Assembly (NCBI RefSeq): GCF_003144245.1
Contig: NW_020289985.1
Location: 372,001 to 436,000, forward strand
From: Jaminaea rosea
Lineage: Eukaryota > Basidiomycota > Exobasidiomycetes > Microstromatales
Length of the DNA stretch: 64,000 bases
Direction: 5' to 3'
Part shown: piece by piece, positions 55,547 to 64,000 of the stretch
Position numbering within the stretch: the stretch's first letter is position 1
Layout: each line of letters starts with the position of its first letter
Position numbers and translations under genes: made by a program
The notes under the pieces: generated by a model
What the model saw: the letters and a program-made list of their open reading frames with translations, nothing else
Told to the model about the DNA's origin: nothing
Databases searched by the model: none

Positions 55547-58500
55547 GTCGTCACCCGAGGAATCCTCGCAAGACTCGCAGACGGTCAAGAGATTTGCCTC
55601 GACACCCGAAGATCGACTGAAGCAGAGCAGCGCCTATCTTGAGGGCCTCTTGGCCCAATTTCGCGCCAACAAGACCCTGTCAGCGCCGCCTCCCCAGCAA
55701 CCGCCTCTTTCCTCGTCCTCACCCACGCCAGCTGCTTGCGTCGCAGCTCCTCCGGAAGAGCAGCCTGTAATCGAGCCCAGCAACGCACGCTCAGCACCGA
55801 TACAGGAGAAAGGCGAATCATCAGGTCCAACTCCTGCTGATCCCTCTCTACACACTGCCAAGGCGGACCCTCTCATTGACAGTCCCTCTATGCCGTCATC
55901 TCTTGAGGTACCAGCGCCTCCCATCAGCGAGCGTCAAGCCCAGACCATGACGTCCAATCACCCCTGGGCGTCCGCCGTGAGCTCAGCGGCGGCCAATGTC
56001 GAGAACCAGATACGTTGGACATTTGGCATGTCGTCAAGATCGGCGTCCAATAGCAGCGAAGCATCGCGCGGCGGTGGGATGACCAGCTCAAAAGAAGTTT
56101 CGCAGAGCCTTGGTACGGAAGACGCGGAGGCGGAGAAGCAAGCTATAGCGGAAGAGGAGCCGCGAGAGAAGGCAGTAGAGCCGCAAGGTGCTGAGGATGA
56201 TCGCCGAGAGGCTGAGGTCGATCTGAGCAAGGAGGCTCAGATTGAGACAAAGGAGGTCGCGGAACAGGTCAGAGCATCGCCGGAGAACAGAGCAGTGGTG
56301 GACGTCGCATCAGCTATTGAGACAGACTTGGCCGATCAGCAGGCAGACCTGGCCGCAGAGCCGGTGAACCAAGAGATGACAGCGGTCAGCGAGGATGGCG
56401 ATGGAAGCACGAAGGCGACAAACAGCTCCCGTGCATCCGCTTTTGAGATTGCAAATGCTGCACCAGCCATACTCAGCGCTCCCGTACGACCGCTGCAGGA
56501 GCAGCTCGAAGCGGCTTGGGGCCCCTTTGAACTCTCACAGCTCTCTCAAGGCGACGATGACGAGGAAGAATCGCCGACTTGGAGCTCGAACGTCAACGCG
56601 AGTCAGCAACGACCATCAGCAGAACAACCAGCCGAAGCTGAAACCTCCCAGGCAGGAGGTCGAGCCGAAGCTGAAACCTCCCAGGCAGGAGGTGTCGCTA
56701 GCCCATGCCCCGCAGCAGCCACCTCCGCGCTTTCCCAAGAGGACGTGCCAACTTCTCAAGAGCCCAGCGCTTCCGCTGCGCTCGTTTCCTCATCGCAGGA
56801 GACTGGATCCCAGCAGCAGGAATCGTCAATTGGCCCTCCGACGTTCCATGCAGACATGAGCTTGCCCTTCTCGTTCGCAGCGAGCGATGCGGGCAGCGCC
56901 GTACCTCACGAGGAAGCGCGAAGCGAGGCCGAAGACGAGACAGCCGGGCCAGTGCAGCGAATCAATGCGGTTGCCGGCCCTAGCAGGCGAGTCAGATTTG
57001 TGGATCCTATATCGTCCTCGCAAGATTGCACCCGAAGACGCTCTCCCTCTTCGAGCCCACATCGCCGCACTGTGCAAGAGCTCTCCCGACTCGAGCCGCC
57101 CTCAACTCAAGAGGCAGCACAGTCCACTTTCGTCATCGACCTGACCTCGCCCAGACCCATGAGCTTCACTCCTCATCGCCGTCCGCCAGCCCAACGTGCC
57201 TCGGCTCAGGACGAGTATAGCCAAGACGCTGAGGAGGATACCGCTCGCCGCCTGCGACAGCGCTCAGTCATGGGTGGCTCACGTCGGAAGAGCGCAGAGC
57301 GCGCTGACCAGCTCATCAAGCATCGCGCAAAGCTGCTGCAATATTTCCGGAGGAAGGTGGCCGAATCGCAGCGAGCGGATTTAGAGTCGCAGCATGCGGA
57401 GGACGAGTCGTGGAGGGAGGACGATGACGATGGGGCGGAGGCGGAAGAGGAGGAGGAGGAGGGGGATAGTGTCAAGCGTGGAACAGCGTCCGCGCCAGCA
57501 GCAAGCGGTCGTCTTGCGCAGCAACGCAAGCACGCACAGGCTCTGCCAAGCAAGCATGCTCAGCCACGTCTCGCTCAGAGCAAATTAAACTTCACGACAA
57601 GGCCTAGCGATGATGACCGTGGTCAGGGCTCATCGACTGGAGCCGCCCTAGCGCCCTCTGCATCGGGCGGTCGCATCGCTGCCGTTGCCCGTACCAACAA
57701 AGACGACGACGACGACGACGACGACGGGCCCATCAGGGCTGGACGTAGACGACCCTTTACTCCTCTGATCTTGCCCGAGAGTGGCAGCAGCTCGGAGGGC
57801 GTGCGGAATGGGGTCAATCATGATGATGGCAACCATGCCTCTTCTCCATCGGCAGGGGGATGTCAAGTGAGAAGTCCGATGCGAGGCTTCGCAGCAGGCG
57901 GGCCTGAGCAGGTGGAGCGTGGGGAATGCGCGTCAGACCAAGAGAACATCCCAGGCCCATCTTTGGGCGATGACCAACAAGCCAATTTGGACGCACCTTC
58001 GGCCACACGCTCAGAGATCGACTCCTCCGCGAGCAATCACAGCCACCTCAGCGTCGCTGTTGCGCCCATCGGAGAGAGTCAGCTCATCGAAAGCGGCACC
58101 AGTCAGCCTCAGTCTGCAAGCATGGAAGCAAGCCAGATTCCCCGCTCGCAGCCAAGCCAATCTAGCAGCGCCGATGCCGGTGGCATTGCAGGCGCCTCGA
58201 TGGCCGCAGTGAATGGCAGCTTGAGCAACATGCACCAGCAGTCCTGCTCGACAGGCTCGGACACGGAGGAAGAAGAGATGATCTCGCGGCCCGCCCGCCT
58301 TCCTGCCCCTCCTCGTCCGGCAGCAGCATCGAGTTCGGCCGCAGGGCCGTCCGCGCCCGCACATCCTTCCAGTGGCAGCAGAGCCGCAGCTGCAACCGCT
58401 CCTCCTCTTCATGTACCCCCACCTCCTGCCATTGTCCTTGAGCAGGGCCTCTCGACTTCTCCAACGCTTCGTCAGCTCAGGGAGGAGCGTGAGCTTGCGA

Positions 58501-58985
58501 GGCAGGAGACGGAATGGCTACGTCAGCAGGCTGCTGATGCCAAGCAGCGGGGAGACAGCAGTAGGCGCGGCCCAGTTGAAGAGGAGCAAGGGCATCGAGA
58601 TGATGAAGATGGCGAGACGACGGCGGAGAGGGCAGCAGACGCTGCCGCCGATCGTAGCGCGCCTATGCTACGACCGCTCGGCGATCTTATGGGCGGCTTG
58701 CTCAGATACCAGCGACAAGAAGAAGCAGAGCCGCCTCGAGCACCCCCAGCAGAGCATTCCAGACGAGCAGGTCAGGCGGGTGATGATGCGCAAGAGGAGG
58801 CCGCAACTTCGATGGCGAGGGCGAATGCGGCGGAGATGGCAAAGACGACGAACATCACGAGAACGCCAACGCCGGGCCAGCAACGCCCTCGAAAGCGCCC
58901 GCGCACCTCTGGCAGCGCTACGCCCGCCGAACGTGAGGCACAGCGTCGACGCTATAATGAGCTATTGGCTAGCATCGTAGACTGA
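55536..58985 (+). CDS. Large disordered protein of unknown function
   Basis: A single frame of 1149 residues that I do not recognise. The start at 55536 gives MVIESSPEESSQDSQTVKRF. The N-terminal segment with PEDRLKQSSAYLEGLLAQF looks helical. The middle is acidic and Glu/Ala/Gln/Ser-rich and contains two exact 11-residue repeats (AEAETSQAGG plus one). Around 490-600 are more ordered pieces: RRVRFVDPISSSQDC, STFVIDLTSPRPMSFTPHRR, and a basic helix with RADQLIKHRAKLLQYFRRKV. A QSKLNFTTR motif and a run of eight Asp follow. The C-terminus has a charged coiled coil (LRQLREERELARQETEWLRQ), then RPRKRPRTSGSATPAERE, which reads like a nuclear localisation signal. Many SQ/TQ and SSQ sites suggest a nuclear, perhaps DNA-damage-linked protein, but that is speculation. 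Confidence 0.75.
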   Translation: MVIESSPEESSQDSQTVKRFASTPEDRLKQSSAYLEGLLAQFRANKTLSAPPPQQPPLSSSSPTPAACVAAPPEEQPVIEPSNARSAPIQEKGESSGPTPADPSLHTAKADPLIDSPSMPSSLEVPAPPISERQAQTMTSNHPWASAVSSAAANVENQIRWTFGMSSRSASNSSEASRGGGMTSSKEVSQSLGTEDAEAEKQAIAEEEPREKAVEPQGAEDDRREAEVDLSKEAQIETKEVAEQVRASPENRAVVDVASAIETDLADQQADLAAEPVNQEMTAVSEDGDGSTKATNSSRASAFEIANAAPAILSAPVRPLQEQLEAAWGPFELSQLSQGDDDEEESPTWSSNVNASQQRPSAEQPAEAETSQAGGRAEAETSQAGGVASPCPAAATSALSQEDVPTSQEPSASAALVSSSQETGSQQQESSIGPPTFHADMSLPFSFAASDAGSAVPHEEARSEAEDETAGPVQRINAVAGPSRRVRFVDPISSSQDCTRRRSPSSSPHRRTVQELSRLEPPSTQEAAQSTFVIDLTSPRPMSFTPHRRPPAQRASAQDEYSQDAEEDTARRLRQRSVMGGSRRKSAERADQLIKHRAKLLQYFRRKVAESQRADLESQHAEDESWREDDDDGAEAEEEEEEGDSVKRGTASAPAASGRLAQQRKHAQALPSKHAQPRLAQSKLNFTTRPSDDDRGQGSSTGAALAPSASGGRIAAVARTNKDDDDDDDDGPIRAGRRRPFTPLILPESGSSSEGVRNGVNHDDGNHASSPSAGGCQVRSPMRGFAAGGPEQVERGECASDQENIPGPSLGDDQQANLDAPSATRSEIDSSASNHSHLSVAVAPIGESQLIESGTSQPQSASMEASQIPRSQPSQSSSADAGGIAGASMAAVNGSLSNMHQQSCSTGSDTEEEEMISRPARLPAPPRPAAASSSAAGPSAPAHPSSGSRAAAATAPPLHVPPPPAIVLEQGLSTSPTLRQLREERELARQETEWLRQQAADAKQRGDSSRRGPVEEEQGHRDDEDGETTAERAADAAADRSAPMLRPLGDLMGGLLRYQRQEEAEPPRAPPAEHSRRAGQAGDDAQEEAATSMARANAAEMAKTTNITRTPTPGQQRPRKRPRTSGSATPAEREAQRRRYNELLASIVD
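56631..56693 (+). repeat. Exact 30-bp direct repeat, period 33, in coding sequence
   Basis: The unit at 56631-56660 is repeated without change at 56664-56693, separated by CGA. It encodes two copies of AEAETSQAGG. Perfect identity, including third codon positions, points to a recent in-frame duplication. Confidence 0.9.
57702..57725 (+). repeat. (GAC)8 coding microsatellite
   Basis: Eight GAC codons in a row encode a run of eight aspartates in the unknown protein. The run uses one codon only, so length variation by slippage is likely. Confidence 0.9.
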
Positions 58986-61107
58986 GATTTGAGTCGCGAA
59001 TATCCCAATGAAAGCCTGTCACCCATTCGCCTGCGTCCTGTTCAATCCCCCAGTGTGGCATCGTAGAAATGGCCCGGATGAGCTCGTGGAGTGGGGGCCA
59101 CCTGCAAGGAGCAGTGCCGATTGAACGTTGAAGGTTGAGGGTGGAACGTCGATCGTCGTCTCCTCATCTGATCTTCGATCTCTACATCCCCCTTTCTGCT
59201 TCGCAATCCGATGATCGTCGGCGTACACTTCCCGCCCAGCTGGCCCGCTCGCTCGCACGTCGTCGTCATCGTCACCGCTCGGCGGCGTTTCCTTATCTCG
59301 GGATCTGGTCTTCCTTTCGCTACGGATCGCGTACGAGTGCGGGTGAATGCGGGCGCGTGTGCGTCCTTACGTCCTTGAGTGCGTGCGACGTGCGTGCGTC
59401 ATTACGAGAATAGCAGGTTGCGTCGTGTCATGTCGTGTCGTGGACTAGCTCGCATGTTGCATCTCACGCTCCACGCCTAATGCTCTCCACGCTCCGCTCT
59501 CGACCAAGTCATGCTCACGCTCACACTCAGCCTCGATTTACTCCCCGCGGCGCTTCGAAATCTGTTCTTGGCAGGCGTCAAAGTCGAGCGCTAGAGGAGG
59601 GGGCGGCGGCGACTGACGGGCGAATGATCACCTGCAGCAGCCTCGCAGCCAGCACCGCCCGCACCCTTCCGCTCTGTCCCCCTCTGCTCTTCGATCTCTG
59701 TCTCCCCGCCGCTCATCGCCATGAATTTCTGCGATGCCAAGAGCTCATCGGAGCGACCCTGCTTGCTCAACGTTCGTGCCGGTGTTTTATCTTTGTCTCT
59801 TCTGGCACTCTCCCACACAGTCGTCCCCTGGCAGCATTCAGTCGATTCTATTTCCTTTCACGGTGACCAACCCTTCGCCATCGACTGCGCACGTACCCTC
59901 TCTCTTGCTCAATGTCCGCTGAACCTGGGTACGCCATGGAAGCCACCCGCCCCCCTCCCCGAATCGCATCACACAAACTTCCGCGCCAGCCAACGAAGAT
60001 AGCAGCCAGTGGCTCGCGGAAGGGCAGCAAGGCACAGCCATTACATGCCATTAATGCTCGTCCTCGTCTGGAGTTGCCTCCATCTCGCTCATCACGCAAT
60101 TGTCTTGGCCGCGGCCCGCTGGCCCCTCATTGAATAGAGGTCGAGTAGACGGCACAGACCCCACGGTGGGAGGCGGTACGCGCCTCGCATCCCTCGCACG
60201 AATCCGCGTCGAATCGGATTGAGCAAACGAGGGCAACTCTGGCGGAGAGATGCGATGACAGGCACGCCACGCCAAGTTAATTGATCGAATGACTGAATCG
60301 ATTAGGAGCCTGCGCCGTCCTGTCCCCATCTCCGCCTCTCCGCCCTCTCGAGTGACGTTGGAGGCTGGTGGCAATATCGAGCCCGCTCGCTCGCCCGCCC
60401 ACGGCGGTGCCTGCGCTGTCTGCGCTGCCTCGCTGAATCGCCTTCGCGTCGCAACTTACTTCTTCTTGGCCCTCGCATCTACACAGAGTCACGGCCGAAG
60501 CATTCGCCAGATCGTGCTGCGATAGCACGGGTAGCCAAGCAAGCAAGGCTTTCACCCTCGCACTTTGATATGTGACGGCCCGCTCGTCACTGCCAAGCCA
60601 AGATGCACAACGGCGACAAATCGCGTTGAAGCGATGAAAGGAGACAAAGGGGTACGAGCCGGCGGCGATGAGCAGGAGCAAGACGGCGTATGGAAACTGT
60701 CAAGGGTAGCACATGCTGGTGCAGATCGAAGGAGCCAGATTTGGGTCTCATTACCTGACGAGGGTAGCATCGCCCCGTCTCGTCTCATCTCGTCTTGTCT
60801 TGTCTCGAGCTTGAGACTATCATCTGTTTCACTCAGCACTCCCTGTCAGCGCGTCCCTCCCTTCTCAACCTCCCCATCACTCCAAGCATACAGCAGCATC
60901 CCGCGATCCGCCGACGCCTCCCACTTCACTACACCAAAGTCGCTTCCTCGATTCATCCCACCAGGTCTCCTGACAGCTCAAGCAGACTTTTGTCAGCCGC
61001 CGTCGTCTTCAACGTGCTCAGCACTTGGCACCGAGGGCACCGAGACCACCAGCATCGATCACAGTCGGCTCCCTTAGCATCTCTTCATCAACTTCTCCTC
61101 CAATCGA
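58986..61107. other. Long intergenic region (2.1 kb)
   Basis: The largest gene-free stretch in the window lies between two plus-strand genes. Open frames on both strands are short, overlapping and without family signatures. Low-complexity patches include GTGCGTGCG-type repeats near 59380-59400, GTCGTGTCATGTCGTGTCGTG near 59423-59444 and TCTCGTCT-type repeats near 60778-60805. The last 300 bases are pyrimidine-rich and probably hold the promoter and 5' UTR of the LrgB-like gene. An unrecognised RNA gene cannot be excluded. Confidence 0.5.
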
Positions 61108-64000
61108 ATGGTCTCGTCCCCAAGCAAATCGTCATCGCCGCCAGCATCGCAGGCTATGGCTCCCGTCGAATCCTCGACGACAGCTCACGAAGACCAGCCC
61201 GCAGCAGCAGCATCCAAGCCAACCACCGAGACCACCGACGTTGAGGCAAGAGCTAGTCATGACGAGTCACGGTGCGAGACGTGTGGAGAGGACAAGATCA
61301 AAGGCTACAAGGACGTGCTGGAAGCCATCAAGTTGGTGGGCATCGACTGCTCCATCCTACCGTAGCAGACTGAGCATCAGCTGACGTATCCCTCTCATCT
61401 CCCCGCTGCCAGGCTTGGGTCAAGCAACGCCGCCACCTCTTTGTGTCGTGGATCCAAGTACCGGTGGGCTGCTGCTTCATCCTGGTCGTAGCATGGGCAC
61501 TTAACCTTGCCATGGACGCTGCACCTTTCCGTAAGTAGGCGTAGCTGCCAAGCACGTCGACAGGAGCCGCTGATCATTCCACGCCTTTCCACACGCAGGC
61601 TTTCCCGGCCCCGTGCTCGGCACCATCGTCTTCTTTGCCCTACTCCTCTTCCTCGACTGGCTGAGCATCAAGTTCCCGGGCAAGCAGCCCGATGCTGACC
61701 CAGAGAAGGGATCTCAGCGTCCCCGCCAGCGTAAGCGTGAGTTAGCCTGCATCAGCACCCGATTGTGCTGGCTCCCGACCTGACCTCATCCTCCCTCATC
61801 CCCCTCACCCCGCAGGCTTCGTCGAGCCCGTGATGGCGCTGCTAGGACCCCCTTGCGACTTCCTACTCCGTAACATGTCCTGTCTCTTCACGCCCGCCTT
61901 CGTCCTCATCCCTGCCCGCGAGTCGATCCCAGGCAAGGAGATTGGGCTGCTAGTCGTGTGGTTCCTCGCCACGCAGGTCCTCGCCTACGTACTGCCCGTT
62001 TTCTTCGTACGAGCCGTCGAATGGGTCTGGGGAGCACCGAAGCGCACCCGTCAGCTGCGTCAACGCAAAGAGGAGCAGGAGAGGCGCAACTCGACAATTA
62101 CTATGCCTGGCCTCGAGTGGGAGAAGCGCAGGTCCTACGGCGGAGGTGACCGACTCGGCCCTATTGCCACGGGCTTGAGCGGCCTCACCGCAGTCGTTGT
62201 TGCCCCAGTCAGCCACGTCAACATGGATCGTGATGAGAGCGAGCAAGATCAGTACCGCCACATCGCCGGGGTCGAGCTCGAAGTGGCCAGGCAGCAAGGT
62301 GATCCCTTCATGGCCACCTTCGACTCGCACAAGGGTTACCCTCGCTCGGACGTGAGCGCTTTCCTCCATCCGTCACCTCATGCGCATCTCCACCACCTTC
62401 ATCATCATCACCGCAGCACCAGCGGGAGCCGTGTGCGATCCTCATCTGCGCCGAGGAGCTCCTCGAGAAGGCGACCAGCCTCTGCGGGCAGGGATCGACT
62501 CGGTACGGCAGGTAGCGACGCTCAGCGATCAGAGAGGCGAGGTAGGTCCGGCAGGCCGGGGTCAAGCCGTCCAGGTACTGCTCCTCAGGACGGACCCGTG
62601 CCGCCGCCACTGCTCCGCAACGCAGTCACCTTTGACGAGGGGTTTAGCTTCGGACGACGCCAAGGTCCAGGGCAGCTTTCAGACGGTGATCCCATGGCAC
62701 GAGACGTTGCGCCGGAAGTAGCTCCGGATATTGCACCAGACGCGGGCCCATCTTCCCCTCCCCCCGCTGCCCTCATTGCACCTCGAGTTGCCTTCATGCC
62801 TCGACCCCTCGAGGCAGAGGATAGGGACGGTATCGAAGTCCTGCAGGACAACACCGCCGTGAACACCCGCCGCAACTCGCCCGACCTCGCCATTCCACCC
62901 ACTGCCATCTTGACAAATAAGTCAGACGCCTCAGGCATGACCCTTAGCTCCAACGAGAAGGCCGGGCAGACCTCCACCGGAGAGCAGGTACTGCCTGCAG
63001 CTGCCAGTAAGAAAGTCAACGATGCCGATCAAGGTGCAAGCGACGACAATGATGAAGACGATGAAGACGAAGATGACGACGCCTCGTCCTCCTCCTCAAC
63101 GTATGGCCCTGACGCTATCGAGCGCCTCGCCGACTGGATTGGCGACCTCATCACCCCAACGGCGTACTTCATTCTCTTCATCGTTGGTCTACCACTCTGG
63201 TTCCTCTACGACTTTGCCCTCGCGCTGCACTTGGCCATCAACATCCTGACCTTTTGGCTCGCCATCACGGTCGTGCCGGCGAAGATTCGTCGTTATGCGC
63301 ATCCCATCCTCACGACGGCTATTGCAACTGGTGAGTAGCAGCCTGCTGCACTATCCGGCGGACACAGACTGACATCACATTCTTGACGCTCGCAGTCCTC
63401 CTCATCTGGGCCTTTGGCGAGATGCGAGGTCAATCCCTCAAGCAGACTCTCACTTACTACGACCGTGACGCCAAATTTGACGAGCTGTGGCGTCCCTCAC
63501 CCCGCTACACCGGTCCTGTCCCTGGAGCAGCCGATGTCCTCTCCTCCCTCCTCGACGCCGGTATCGTGGCCCTCTTCGTGCCGCTGTACCGCTATCGCAA
63601 GGACCTCAAGGAGTGTGGCACGCGCATGTTCGTCGCACTCCTTCCCTGCGTGGGGCTCTCCCTCTTCTTCTGGCCCACAATTGCCGCCCTCATTGGACTG
63701 GACCAGAGTCGGGCTCTGGCGTTTGCAGCTCGCTTCCTCTCTACGCCTCTGGCTATTGAGTTGATCGAGACGCTCCGCGGTGACGAAAGCATGACGGTCA
63801 TTCTCGTCGTCATCACAGGTATCGTGGCTGCTGTGCTCAAGGAGCCCTTTTTCAAGCTGATGCGAGTAGACATGGACGAGGACTACCTCATTGTGGGAGT
63901 GACTTTCGGCGCTACATCGGGCGCCATTGGAGCTAGCAGTCTCATTGCTAGGCCGAGGGTCATGGCTGTGGCCAGCTTGGCCTTCGTCATGTTCGGCGCC
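61108..64000 (+). CDS. LrgA/LrgB-like membrane protein, partial at window edge
   Basis: The 3' end lies beyond the window. The visible model joins 61108..61335, 61413..61530, 61599..61730, 61816..63330 and 63396..64000 and encodes 866 residues, ending at a codon boundary. A hydrophilic N-terminus precedes a helix (VGCCFILVVAWALNLAMDA) and an LrgA-like segment FPGPVLGTIVFFALLLFLDW. A disordered insert of about 300 residues (residues roughly 230-530) contains His runs, Arg/Ser-rich patches and acidic DDNDEDDEDEDDD. Membrane helices resume with YFILFIVGLPLWFLYDFALA. The last helices read ALVPL-type LrgB features such as FGATSGAIGASSLIARPRVM. Bacterial LrgAB and plant PLGG1 (plastid glycolate/glycerate transporter) share this fold; the fungal substrate is unknown. 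Introns are 65-85 nt; the first donor is GTGGGC. Confidence 0.78.

Noticed and set aside
59435-61077. Several 70-170-codon frames on both strands
   Set aside because: They overlap each other, contain low-complexity GTGCG and TCTCGT patches, and show no domain or splice consistency.

Overview
This window looks like a contig fragment from a basidiomycete fungus, most likely Ustilaginomycotina. It is GC-rich and gene-dense, with short GT..AG introns (mostly 63-98 nt) and long low-complexity stretches in its proteins. It carries basidiomycete-type genes: a Clp1/clampless-like protein and a DUF6533 seven-helix membrane protein. The genus is an inference from gene content. I see no mobile element, virus copy, rRNA, tRNA or CRISPR array.

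I annotate 21 protein genes, with exon-intron models built by hand from splice signals, reading-frame phase and family conservation. Left part (1-15 kb): ribosomal protein eL20, a Clp1-like developmental regulator, a flavin amine oxidase, a RanBP2-type zinc-finger protein, a small probable mitochondrial protein, and the five-RRM rRNA-processing factor Mrd1. Next (15-28 kb): an F-box/WD40/UIM protein (Ufo1/Pof10-like), a Zn2Cys6 transcription factor, mitochondrial dihydrolipoamide dehydrogenase, the DUF6533 protein and a small conserved fungal protein. Middle (28-44 kb): NST1, a nine-exon Rho GTPase, an HxxxD acyltransferase and a UNC13/MUN-C2 protein. Right part (44-64 kb): delta-COP, complex I subunit NDUFA6, a vacuolar-type Ca2+/H+ exchanger, a very large Ras GEF, a large disordered protein of unknown function, and an LrgA/LrgB-like membrane protein that runs off the right edge.

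Most genes are unrelated housekeeping functions. Loose themes are secretion and polarity (Rho GTPase, UNC13-like tether, delta-COP, Ras GEF), mitochondria (LPD1, NDUFA6) and ribosome biogenesis (eL20, Mrd1). Several pairs are divergent and share a promoter region: Mrd1/F-box, NST1/Rho, delta-COP/NDUFA6, RasGEF/unknown.

The most interesting signals concern gene structure rather than a new system. They are a start codon split by an intron in MRD1, a 7-nt microexon that builds the switch-I threonine of the Rho GTPase, 17-nt and 27-nt exons in the DUF6533 gene, a stop-free 63-nt intron candidate in the zinc-finger gene, two in-frame start codons that could give two locations for the amine oxidase, and a promoter array of three CGGYACGGTCCG copies spaced exactly 75 bp apart.
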